The notes under the pieces are model-generated. The model was not told where the DNA came from. It was given only the letters and a program-made list of their open reading frames with translations, and searched no databases. Shown in pieces: positions 1 to 6,346 of a DNA stretch of 6,390 nucleotides. This DNA is from Planctomycetaceae bacterium. GTDB lineage: Bacteria; Planctomycetota; Planctomycetia; Pirellulales; Thermoguttaceae. The first letter of the stretch is position 1. The number at the start of each line of letters is the position of its first letter. The DNA is taken from positions 1 to 6,390 of the forward strand of contig JAIRYX010000262.1 of assembly GCA_031267635.1 (NCBI GenBank). The letters are read 5' to 3'. The position numbers were made by a program, and so were the translations under genes.

Positions 1-210
1 GGGCTCGATAATGTTCTCTGCAACTTGCGACAATAGCTTTTTATTTTTTAGGAGAGCGGCAAACGCTTCGCAATTTTGTTCGCCCCAGTTGGTGATATTG
101 AGGATTGTCGTTTTGATAATTTTTTGACCTTCACGGCGGGATTGACGCAAAAAATAATGCGTGTGAGCAATGCCATTTTTGTCGATACGGATAGACTTTT
201 CAACGTACAT
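1..210 (-). CDS. Transposase N-terminus, IS1634/IS4-like, cut by window edge
   Basis: The minus strand from ATG at 208-210 is open to base 1, giving 70 residues without a stop. An in-frame TGA lies 30 bases upstream (238-240), so this ATG is the natural first start; no strong Shine-Dalgarno is visible. The protein opens MYVEKSIRIDKNG, continues with a YFLRQSRREGQK segment and then TTILNITNW. This is the pattern I know from IS1634/IS4-type DDE transposases: M-Y/F-[VIL]..., then LxESYREGGKVRxRTLxNLSxW. The DDE catalytic domain would lie beyond the left edge and cannot be seen, so whether the element is intact is unknown. The enzyme would bind its terminal repeats and catalyse cut-and-paste transposition. 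Family assignment is by remembered motif only; another IS4-superfamily group is possible. Confidence 0.75.
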   Translation of the reverse strand, partial: MYVEKSIRIDKNGIAHTHYFLRQSRREGQKIIKTTILNITNWGEQNCEAFAALLKNKKLLSQVAENIIEP

Positions 211-325
211 CGGATTTTCTGTTATGGAAAAATAGGTTCATCTTGTTCGAGTAAGAAATTTCAGATGGGAACACCCCAATCCAAATCAAACCATCGCAAC
301 AAGATAGTATAACTCACCGGGTACC
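1..325 (-). mobile_element. Partial insertion sequence, transposase-proximal end (boundary estimated)
   Basis: A transposase start lies at 210, so the insertion-sequence end must lie a short way to its right. Around 313-325 is a GTACC-containing motif (CTCACCGGGTACC on the plus strand), a plausible terminal repeat about 100 bases upstream of the start codon. The right boundary is therefore an estimate. The opposite end and any target duplication are outside the window, so neither inverted repeats nor a duplication could be confirmed. Confidence 0.35.
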
Positions 326-639
326 TAACACAATAAAAAACAGAAAAGTTCCGAAAATATAGAATAAAACAAAAAATATTTCATATTTACTGGGTACACA
401 TTTCACGAAAACCCTTTATTTCAAGCACAAAACGAAAAATCGATCTGCATAAAAGGGAACTTCCGTTAAAAAGTCAAATTTTTTCAAGCGCACAAAATTG
501 TATTTTGCTACTCATTACACTTGAATTTTCGGTTTTACAAAGGAGAGCAAACTGGATTTTACAGTGTATAAGGATGCCGTTCGAAAACCGAAATTTCAAG
601 TATAAAGAATAATATCAGGAAAGAGAAATGTTTACATCG
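211..639. other. AT-rich intergenic region, no gene seen
   Basis: No convincing coding frame occurs here on either strand. The region holds the likely insertion-sequence end (about 311-330), a second similar GGGTAC motif (386-400), an imperfect direct repeat of TTTCAAGC(GC)ACAAAA (419-432 and 482-497), and a small AT hairpin with arms CAAAAT 493-498 and ATTTTG 502-507. The 515-605 inverted-repeat element is listed separately. It lies between the 5' end of the transposase and the 3' end of the export gene, both on the minus strand, so it should contain a terminator for the export gene. I see no classical GC stem followed by a T-run. Confidence 0.6.
515..605. repeat. Long inverted repeat pair, MITE-like or terminator
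   Basis: The arms at 515-536 and 584-605 are reverse complements over 22 bases with two mismatches; the inner 18 bases (519-536 and 584-601, ACTTGAATTTTCGGTTTT type) match at 17. The 47-base interior starts with an AGGAG motif. The element sits about 35 bases beyond the export gene's stop codon, so it could form a terminator-like structure. However, the loop is long and no U-run follows on the minus strand. A small non-autonomous element, or a remnant of one, is the alternative. No clear target duplication is seen. Confidence 0.55.
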
Positions 640-1911
640 TTAATTCCACAGCGATTGCAAATCAAGCCGTAAGCTGAACGTACTCATGAAAAGATTGATT
701 GCAACTTCCGCAGGGGTGTATTCCAACACAATCAGATCGTTTGGCTGAATCAAAATCCGTTCCGTCGGATCGGTCATGGCACGTTTCATGTCAATTCGGA
801 TCGCACGCTGATACCCATTCACTTCACGAATTACAAGGAGACGTGTTGGCGGAATAATACTTCCAATACTTGCACCGCGAATCGTGCTTGATCCGCCTGC
901 TGCCACCGCTACCGAACCGCCAGCCATCGACATTGCTCCAAACACATCCAAGTCGAAGTCTCGCGGAATCGGATACATGCCGCCCTGCAACAAACCGCCG
1001 GTGTAAAACACTTCCGCCTCGCGGGATTGAACCACAACAACATCACCGTCTTTGAGAATCACATCTTCCGGCAGCAAGTCCGGCAACATTTGTCCCGGTT
1101 TCGCACGCAACGGAATACGAATCACATTGGGATTTCCATCTATGTACACTGAATTGCTATTATTGGTGTTCGAAAGAAACGCATTCTGTGTTTGTAAATC
1201 TATATTGCCACGTAATATGACGACTTCGTTTTTGGCGTTCATACTCGGCATACCGCCTGTTTGATTCAACGCATTCAACACGTCGTTTTGATAAGCCCAT
1301 AAATCCAAAGTCTTTGCCGTTCCGCGATCTTCAGTTCCGATAAACGCCGAACCTTTTCCGCTATAGTTGCCCGCATACCGCATATCATCAGCGCGGACGT
1401 CTTCACGAATAACCACCACGTGATAAGTTCGCGGACGAATCAGCGACACGGAGATTTTTGCATCTGGCCCGACAATTTTCTGAATTTCGGTGTAAGATTT
1501 CCGAATCAAATTTTCCGTTTCCATCAAGGTTAAACCTTCCACATAAAGCGCCCCCATGATCAACGGAAGAGCCAAGGTTCCATCATCGCGGACCGTGTAA
1601 GGATAACCAACAGCCGGCGGAAGATTTGCTGTTTCCGGCGGTTCATAAACCGGTACTTGCTGTCCCTGCTCGCCAGTGACGGTTTCAATGAAAATTCCCA
1701 ACGTATCTTTGGGACCAACACGGTAAGCATCCGGTTGCTGTTGCCCAAGAATACGGTAATTGATGATTTCCATAGTACTTCGTTGCTTCTGACGCGAGTT
1801 TGGAAAGTGCGACGGTGAAACCGTCTGACTGTTAGGAACACTTGTACATCCTACGAATGTTGCCAATCCCACAACTATAGCGAAACATTGTTTCAAAAGC
1901 CTTGCTCTCAT
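640..1911 (-). CDS. Polysaccharide biosynthesis/export lipoprotein (Wza/OPX-like)
   Basis: This 423-residue protein is predicted to be an outer-membrane polysaccharide export (OPX) component that passes capsule or exopolysaccharide across the envelope. From the chosen start it has a basic n-region (MRARLLKQ), a hydrophobic core and a lipobox-like FVGC with lipidated Cys at residue 22. The Poly_export (PF02563-like) region follows at about 63-165: YRVGPKDTLGIF at the start, VRDDGTLALPLIMGALYVEGLT at about 107-128, then RPRTYHVVVI. SLBB-like repeats come after, including DLWAYQNDVLNALNQTGG (about 203-220) and FYTGGLLQGGMYPIP (302-316). The C-terminus keeps LIVLEYTP and a weakly hydrophobic tail that may help span the outer membrane. 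The frame is open to ATG at 2010, but that 33-residue extension would put the signal peptide internally. No Wzc, Wzx or glycosyltransferase lies alongside. Family call is strong; the polymer exported is unknown. Confidence 0.9.
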   Translation of the reverse strand: MRARLLKQCFAIVVGLATFVGCTSVPNSQTVSPSHFPNSRQKQRSTMEIINYRILGQQQPDAYRVGPKDTLGIFIETVTGEQGQQVPVYEPPETANLPPAVGYPYTVRDDGTLALPLIMGALYVEGLTLMETENLIRKSYTEIQKIVGPDAKISVSLIRPRTYHVVVIREDVRADDMRYAGNYSGKGSAFIGTEDRGTAKTLDLWAYQNDVLNALNQTGGMPSMNAKNEVVILRGNIDLQTQNAFLSNTNNSNSVYIDGNPNVIRIPLRAKPGQMLPDLLPEDVILKDGDVVVVQSREAEVFYTGGLLQGGMYPIPRDFDLDVFGAMSMAGGSVAVAAGGSSTIRGASIGSIIPPTRLLVIREVNGYQRAIRIDMKRAMTDPTERILIQPNDLIVLEYTPAEVAINLFMSTFSLRLDLQSLWN

Positions 1912-1920
1912 AAGTGGCAT

Positions 1921-1929
1921 CCTTTCCTT
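1921..1929 (-). promoter_or_regulatory. Ribosome binding site deciding the export gene start
   Basis: The minus strand reads AAGGAAAGG here. It ends nine bases before ATG 1909-1911, good spacing for its AAAGG part, and directly abuts ATG 1918-1920, which is too close for that part. Together with the lipoprotein signal peptide this favours a start at 1911 (or 1920 using the AAGGA part) over the far upstream ATG at 2010. Confidence 0.6.
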
Positions 1930-2267
1930 ATCATTGCCTTCCGTATCACAATTCAAATATTTTTGTAACGGAATGCTGTGATATTTCCCGATTTTATCTA
2001 TTTTTCTCATTTCCGATACATTGGTTATTCATAAAATAATCTCTACGATTGTGAATTCATTCAAAATCAATGTTATCGTTAAAACCTAAATCGGTTGTTA
2101 AAGATGATATTCTCAATAATTTGTGAATAATCCGAATAAAAGGGAATTTATTTTCAGAGAAATGTCAGGATATTTATTAAATTTTATCTATCCTGCCTAT
2201 TTAAGAACAATTAATTCACGGTAATAGCTATTTAGAAAGAAAATAGTAGAAAATTACAATCCGCGAT
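1930..2267. other. AT-rich intergenic region between miaA and the export gene
   Basis: There is no credible gene here once the export gene starts at 1911. The 350-base gap suggests that miaA and the export gene, though on the same strand, are separate transcription units, so a promoter for the export gene should lie here. I find only weak -35/-10-like hexamers and call none. Two small AT hairpins lie at the miaA end: arms CTATTT 2228-2233 with AAATAG 2241-2246, and CGATTT 2264-2269 with AAATCG 2276-2281. The second overlaps the miaA stop. Neither is followed by a T-run on the minus strand. Confidence 0.5.
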
Positions 2268-3233
2268 TTATTCAAAAATCGTTTTAATATGTTCGATAAT
2301 TTGAGTCTGCGCCGTTTTCGTATGGACTGATATAAATTGACATTCTGCAAGACTACGAAACCAAGTCATTTGCCGTTTTGCAAATTGCCGCGTGTTTTGC
2401 TTAATAAGCTCGACCGTAGCGTGAAGCGACATTTTTTTGTCAAGGTAATCGAAAAGTTCTTTGTAACCAATCGCTTGCGCTGCCGTCTGATTGATTGGGA
2501 GAAAACGTTTCGTTAGTTGAGCCACTTCATCAAGAAAACCACGATCCATCATCAGGTCAACACGGCGATTGATTCGTTCATTCAACAATTCGCGGGGCCA
2601 ATCAAGGACAACAACCTTACAACGCGACAACGGAGCCGGAGATTCAAATTGTTGTTGCCACGTACTAATAGGAATTCCAGATTTCCGAAACACTTCAATT
2701 GCCCGAATTAAACGTTTTGTGTCGTTCGGGTGCAAACGTTTTGCTGAAACCGGATCAATTTTTTTCACTTCGTTGTGTAAAAAATCCAGAGGCATGTATT
2801 GAGATTTTTCAAAAAGCTCTTTTCGTAAATCAGGATCCGCGGGCGGACCGGCAAAAATTCCGCGAAGCATCGCCTTAAGATACAATGGCGTTCCTCCGAC
2901 GAAAATAACTTTTTTATTTCGCCGTCTTAATTCATAAATTTTTTCATACGCTCCTTGAACGTACTCCGCAAGACTATAATCTTCACTCGGATCAACAACG
3001 TCAATCATGTGATGCCGAATCATCATTTGCTCGTCGTCGGTCGGTTTTGCTGTTCCAACATCAAGTTCACGATAAACCGTCATTGAGTCAAGAGAAATGA
3101 TTTCCGCCCCCAACTCTTCTGCCAATGGAATAGCGACACTCGTTTTCCCGCTGGCGGTTGGCCCCGTCAGATAACAGCAATCCCAACCGGGATTGTCCGC
3201 CTGGACACGTTGAGTATCAGCAATTATCGGCAT
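2268..3233 (-). CDS. miaA: tRNA dimethylallyltransferase MiaA
   Basis: MiaA transfers a dimethylallyl group from DMAPP to N6 of adenosine 37 in tRNAs that read codons starting with U, giving i6A; MiaB can then methylthiolate it. It is cytosolic and supports reading-frame fidelity. The 321-residue length is normal for the family. Visible motifs in order are the P-loop GPTASGKT (24-31), LDSMTVY (48-54), GTAKP (60-64), HHMIDVVDP (74-82), GGTPLYLKA (113-121), the insertion-domain RLHPNDTKRLIRAIEVF (166-182), QAIGYKEL (253-260), and KQNTRQFAKRQMTWFR (278-293) near the C-terminus. The ATG at 3233 lacks a clear Shine-Dalgarno, but no better start precedes the P-loop. It is divergent from uvrC and not in the common mutL-miaA-hfq arrangement. 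Confidence 0.97.
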   Translation of the reverse strand: MPIIADTQRVQADNPGWDCCYLTGPTASGKTSVAIPLAEELGAEIISLDSMTVYRELDVGTAKPTDDEQMMIRHHMIDVVDPSEDYSLAEYVQGAYEKIYELRRRNKKVIFVGGTPLYLKAMLRGIFAGPPADPDLRKELFEKSQYMPLDFLHNEVKKIDPVSAKRLHPNDTKRLIRAIEVFRKSGIPISTWQQQFESPAPLSRCKVVVLDWPRELLNERINRRVDLMMDRGFLDEVAQLTKRFLPINQTAAQAIGYKELFDYLDKKMSLHATVELIKQNTRQFAKRQMTWFRSLAECQFISVHTKTAQTQIIEHIKTIFE

Positions 3234-3603
3234 AAGAAAAGAACGCTAGTAAATTAATGAGTGAATGGAATCGTCTTTATTAATCTTTAAGATGATTTAC
3301 CGTGAACATACATAAAACTTCCTTATTATTTTACTCAATATTTTCAAAAAATCAAACAGAATGCAAAAAAAAATCCAAAAATCTTTGTCTATGCATAAAA
3401 ACAACGATTGAGTATCCCTAGAAAACTAAATTTTAATGCAAAATGCACAAAACAACATCAAAACATGAACTATTACATATCAGAAACTCTGGGACAGGAT
3501 GAACGAGAAACGCTCTATTAAGCACAACTTTCTTTCAATCCCCTTTTCACGGACTCTATTTTATGATAAAGTCATTAGAAATGATGATATTTCGAGTGGT
3601 AAA
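3234..3603. other. Divergent miaA/uvrC control region
   Basis: This AT-rich region lies between two genes that point away from each other and must supply promoters for both. The miaA candidate is listed separately. For uvrC only a weak plus-strand TTGAGT (3408-3413), with TTTTAA or TTTAAT 17-18 bases on, was seen. The uvrC frame is open from ATG 3499, but 3499-3603 has the AT-rich look of the spacer and encodes 35 residues with no family resemblance, so I treat it as a leader. No RNA gene or riboswitch was recognised. Confidence 0.5.
3328..3355 (-). promoter_or_regulatory. Candidate promoter for miaA
   Basis: On the minus strand TTGATT (3350-3355) and TAAAAT (3328-3333) are separated by 16 bases, resembling a housekeeping sigma-70 promoter. 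Transcription would begin near 3321, leaving a leader of about 90 bases before the ATG at 3233. The surroundings are AT-rich, so chance matches are likely and this is only a candidate. Confidence 0.4.
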
Positions 3604-5088
3604 ATGACGGATTCCGAATCAAACACGAAACAAACGCCGGAAAAACGGGGATTTTTTCAATTGCCGGATGGGACGGAAAGCGCGCCGGGGGATTATTCGG
3701 CTGCGTTTGATCGCCACGTCGCAATACCGGACGATGAAACGATTCCTGACGTCTCGCTTGGCGCGGACGCTGTCCTTGCGCTGTGTAAAAAAGCGATTGA
3801 TAAAGTGCGAGAGTTTCCGCATCGTCCCGGTGTGTATCTGATGAAAGACGACGCCGACCGCGTTATTTACATCGGAAAAGCAAAAGATTTGCGATACCGC
3901 GCCAGCACTTATTTTCACAAAACGGCGGCTTACGATCCTCGCACGGAACATCTTGTGCGGGAAATCCGCGACATTGCTTATATCGAGACGGAAAGCGAAG
4001 TTGATGCGATTCTTATGGAAGCGCGGCTCATTAAGGACGTCCAACCGAAATACAACCGCGATCTGAAAGACAGCAAAACATTTCCGTATCTACAAATTAC
4101 GATGCGCGAACCGTACCCGCGTATCGAAATCACACGCGAACCGAAAACGCATGGCGTAAAATTGATCGGCCCGTTTCCAAGTGCGTCGTCGCTTCGCGGA
4201 GCGATTCAGGTTTTGCAAAAAATTTTCCGATTTCGCACCTGTACGTTGCGGATTCATGACGACGACGAACGGTGGCGGTGGTTCCGCCCTTGTCTTTTGG
4301 GGCATATCAATCAATGCAGTGCGCCGTGTAATCTTCGGATTGACAAACGAGAATACCGCAAAAGCGTGTTACGGCTGATTCGTTTTTTGGAAGGAAACAA
4401 AAAGCCGTTGCTCCGCGATATGCGGCGAGATATGCTTGTTGCGTCGAAAGAATTGCGCTATGAACAGGCGGCGGACTTGCGCGATCAAATTCGTTTGATT
4501 GAAACGCTTGAGCAACGAGGTGATCTCGAAACGCACGTTCAACCGGAAGTCTTTCAAATTGACCCGCGGCGCGGTGTGGTCGGATTACAGCGTCTGTTCA
4601 AACTTCCCGAACCGCCGCGAACAATCGAAGGCGTGGACATCGCTCACATCAGCGGCAAAGATATGGTTGCAAGTTTAGTGCATTTCATTGACGGGTTACC
4701 GTTTAAACCGGGTTATCGGCGATATAAAATCCGCACGGTTCAGGGCATTGACGATTTTGCGGCAATTGCGGAAGTGGTCGCGCGGCGTTTTTCTCACGCG
4801 GATTCGCAGGATAATCCGCCGCCGGATATTCTTCTTATCGACGGCGGTAAGGGACAACTTCACGCGGCAATGGCAGCTCTCGAACACGCGACAATGCGTC
4901 CGAAAATCATTTTATCGCTGGCGAAAAGAGAAGAAGAGGTTTTTGTTCCCGATGAAACAGAACCGATTCGGCTGACTCGCCGCTCCTCGTCGCTCCGATT
5001 ACTCCAATACGTCCGCGACGAAGCCCATCGTTTCGCGCAGCACTATCATCATCTGCTCCGTAAAAAATCGACGTTTGAGTCAATGTAA
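3604..5088 (+). CDS. uvrC: Excinuclease ABC subunit C (UvrC), lacking C-terminal HhH
   Basis: UvrC makes the 3' and 5' incisions around UvrAB-marked DNA damage in nucleotide excision repair. In the 494-residue form from ATG 3604, the GIY-YIG domain spans about 70-150: GVYLMKD with Tyr78, YIGKAKD from 89, and Glu139 in the ILMEARLIK helix. Cys213, Cys230, Cys238 and Cys242 (TCTLR, RPC, NQCSAPC) match the four-cysteine iron-sulfur site of UvrC. A UVR segment for UvrB contact lies at about 268-303 (KELRYEQAADLRDQI). The RNase H-like domain follows with EGVDIAHISG (Asp345), LLIDGGKGQL (Asp413) and RDEAHRF (Asp472, His475), so both nuclease centres look intact. The protein ends just after QHYHHLLRKKS, without the usual helix-hairpin-helix tail. 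About 70 residues precede GIY-YIG, longer than usual. ATG 3604 has a GAG-type site at 3594-3599; ATG 3499 is an alternative adding 35 residues. Confidence 0.96.
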   Translation: MTDSESNTKQTPEKRGFFQLPDGTESAPGDYSAAFDRHVAIPDDETIPDVSLGADAVLALCKKAIDKVREFPHRPGVYLMKDDADRVIYIGKAKDLRYRASTYFHKTAAYDPRTEHLVREIRDIAYIETESEVDAILMEARLIKDVQPKYNRDLKDSKTFPYLQITMREPYPRIEITREPKTHGVKLIGPFPSASSLRGAIQVLQKIFRFRTCTLRIHDDDERWRWFRPCLLGHINQCSAPCNLRIDKREYRKSVLRLIRFLEGNKKPLLRDMRRDMLVASKELRYEQAADLRDQIRLIETLEQRGDLETHVQPEVFQIDPRRGVVGLQRLFKLPEPPRTIEGVDIAHISGKDMVASLVHFIDGLPFKPGYRRYKIRTVQGIDDFAAIAEVVARRFSHADSQDNPPPDILLIDGGKGQLHAAMAALEHATMRPKIILSLAKREEEVFVPDETEPIRLTRRSSSLRLLQYVRDEAHRFAQHYHHLLRKKSTFESM

Positions 5089-5091
5089 GTT

Positions 5092-5113
5092 TTTCGTAAC
5101 TCATGTTACGAAA
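5092..5113 (+). terminator. Perfect hairpin after uvrC, possible terminator
   Basis: The arms TTTCGTAAC (5092-5100) and GTTACGAAA (5105-5113) pair perfectly over nine bases around a TCAT loop, starting three bases after the uvrC stop. No T-run follows on the plus strand, so this is not a classical intrinsic terminator. It may still end or protect the 3' end of the uvrC message. Its core recurs at 6152-6166, so it may instead be a dispersed repeat. Confidence 0.5.
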
Positions 5114-5238
5114 TGAGCTGTCCAAGCACATCCCAAGTTCATCAAAAGGAAGACAAACAGTTTTTTTGCAATTTGCCCTGAAAGAGCAATCGGCATTATT
5201 CCAAGTCTTAATGGTCGCTTGCTCGGAAATCGCCGCAA

Positions 5239-5988
5239 TTATTTTCCGCCGACAAGTTTTTTGATGCGGATATTTTTGATTTGCACTTTCATCGGCGGAC
5301 CAACGTGTGCTTGAATCGCGAGAACGCCTTCGTTGCGGCGGACTTCTTGATCGTTGTCGATTAACACCGAAGTCAGCTCGCCGTTAATTTTATGCACAAT
5401 AACATAATCTTTAAATGTGATTTGGTAAGTGTTCCAATCCTCGATTTTAATTTTGGATTTCAACTCTTCATTGTTGGCGAAACGTGCTGTTTCTTTCGGT
5501 TGATGATCGTTGCCGATTTGCGAAATCGTGCCGCGTTGAGCAAGGATACCGCGAAAGTTTTCGCCGTAAACGATACCGGAGTATGTCGCCGCGCCGTCGA
5601 AATCGCCTTGATAGCCGGAAACACTGTACGGTTTCGTCGTGTCGGTGTTGACCGAAGAGTGATATTGCAAGCCGGAATTTCCTTTTGCTGTGAGCTTGAT
5701 GTCAAATTCCAAGACGATGTTTCCTTGAAATTTTTCTTTCGAGACAAGGAACTGATTGTAGGTCAGGAAATTCGGGCTTCCTTTTTCGCCGGTAACGCCG
5801 ACAATACACCCGTCTTCCACCGACCAAATGGCAGTGTTGCCTTCCCAACCATCAAGCGTTTTTCCGTCGAAGAGCGGCACAAAGCCGTCTTTTACCGCGT
5901 CGTCCGCCACACATAATGCTTGGCAAACTGAAATCATTCCCGCCGCAACGAGCAGGAAGAAAAATAAAGGTTTCACACATTTTTTCAT
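5239..5988 (-). CDS. Secreted DUF1080 / 3-keto-disaccharide hydrolase family protein
   Basis: This 249-residue exported protein is one DUF1080 (PF06439) domain, a concanavalin/glucanase-like fold now named 3-keto-disaccharide hydrolase; the family is implicated in sugar processing, and the substrate here is unknown. Residues 1-28 form a Sec signal peptide: MKKCVKP, a hydrophobic run, then a likely cut after CVA before DDAVKDGF. Cys22 and Cys26 lack a good lipobox. Family landmarks in order are GFVPLFDGKTLDGWEG (35-50), WSVEDGCIVG (55-64), NFLTYNQF (73-80), LEFDIKL (93-99), NSGLQYHS (104-111), GYQGDFD (125-131), YGENFRGILAQRG (141-153), EDWNTYQI (183-190), NG (202-203) and GVLAIQAHVGP followed by IKNIRIKKL (221-245). 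The start is supported by AGGAG at 5997-6001, eight bases before the ATG. It converges on uvrC and appears monocistronic. Confidence 0.95.
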   Translation of the reverse strand: MKKCVKPLFFFLLVAAGMISVCQALCVADDAVKDGFVPLFDGKTLDGWEGNTAIWSVEDGCIVGVTGEKGSPNFLTYNQFLVSKEKFQGNIVLEFDIKLTAKGNSGLQYHSSVNTDTTKPYSVSGYQGDFDGAATYSGIVYGENFRGILAQRGTISQIGNDHQPKETARFANNEELKSKIKIEDWNTYQITFKDYVIVHKINGELTSVLIDNDQEVRRNEGVLAIQAHVGPPMKVQIKNIRIKKLVGGK

Positions 5989-6033
5989 GGACGTTTCTCC
6001 TGAAAAGTTAGAGTTTGTTAAAAGTTTGTCGTA

Positions 6034-6062
6034 ATTTTAGCAGAAATTTTACTTTTAGTAAA
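6034..6062 (-). promoter_or_regulatory. Candidate sigma-70-type promoter with palindrome, DUF1080 gene
   Basis: The minus strand carries TTTACT (6057-6062), 17 bases, then TAAAAT (6034-6039) preceded by TGC, an extended -10. It lies about 45 bases upstream of the ATG at 5988 and correctly positioned before the AGGAG site. A perfect inverted repeat (TTTACT, TTT, AGTAAA; 6048-6062) overlaps the -35, so a repressor or activator could bind there. The pairing could also be chance in AT-rich DNA. Confidence 0.55.
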
Positions 6063-6151
6063 GCAATCGTATCAAAAGATTTTCGGTAAAAGGTTACATG
6101 CACCAGACTCCAGATTTACTCTTCACCCTTGAAAGTTCGGTTGTCATTTTA

Positions 6152-6166
6152 GTAACTCATGTTACG
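6152..6166. repeat. Second copy of the GTAACTCATGTTACG palindrome
   Basis: These 15 bases are identical to 5096-5110 in the hairpin after uvrC. Including four preceding T residues, the match is 19 of 20. Here the stem is only five base pairs (GTAAC with GTTAC) around TCAT, and flanking bases diverge. It is not next to a gene end, which argues against both copies being simple terminators. Confidence 0.6.
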
Positions 6167-6194
6167 CATAGCAGTGAACATTCAGGACACACCC

Positions 6195-6219
6195 GCGTCC
6201 GGATTTTTCTCTCGGACGC
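6195..6219. repeat. GC-rich hairpin A
   Basis: The arms GCGTCCG (6195-6201) and CGGACGC (6213-6219) pair perfectly over seven bases around an 11-base loop containing a T-run. There is no adjacent gene for it to terminate. Confidence 0.6.
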
Positions 6220-6231
6220 CGGCTCGCGGGG

Positions 6232-6250
6232 CTCCGACGTCCCATCGGAG
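6232..6250. repeat. GC-rich hairpin B
   Basis: The arms CTCCGA (6232-6237) and TCGGAG (6245-6250) pair perfectly over six bases around a seven-base loop. It lies 12 bases after hairpin A, forming a paired-hairpin unit like those in REP-type elements. Confidence 0.55.
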
Positions 6251-6327
6251 ACGGCAATTCTTGGCTTTGGAGGTTCATTTTCTCGAAATTCTTTATTGAT
6301 AAGGGTTTAGGGAACGTCCCGAAGTCA

Positions 6328-6344
6328 GTTGGGGAACTCCCAAC
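6328..6344. repeat. Hairpin C
   Basis: The arms GTTGGG (6328-6333) and CCCAAC (6339-6344) pair perfectly over six bases around a GAACT loop. It stands immediately before the 21-bp tandem repeat. Confidence 0.5.
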
Positions 6345-6346
6345 GT

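Noticed and set aside
76..312. Plus-strand 78-residue open frame
   Set aside because: It lies mostly antisense to the recognisable transposase start and shows no domain or ribosome site.
541..605. Possible small peptide: AGGAG at 541-545, then CTG at 552 and 17 codons to TAA
   Set aside because: A CTG start is rare, the peptide has no recognisable features, and the frame runs through an inverted-repeat arm, so the ribosome-site match is probably chance.
1912..2010. N-terminal extension of the export protein
   Set aside because: It would place the lipoprotein signal peptide internally, and a good ribosome site sits just before the inner starts.
3499..3603. N-terminal extension of UvrC from the upstream ATG
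   Set aside because: It has AT-rich, spacer-like composition and no family resemblance; the AGG before ATG 3499 has no spacer. It is kept only as an alternative start.
5392..5916. Plus-strand 174-residue open frame
   Set aside because: It is wholly antisense to the clear DUF1080 gene and matches no family I know.
6098..6310. Plus-strand 70-residue open frame
   Set aside because: It runs through two hairpins and a palindrome repeat, lacks a ribosome site, and has no protein-like pattern.
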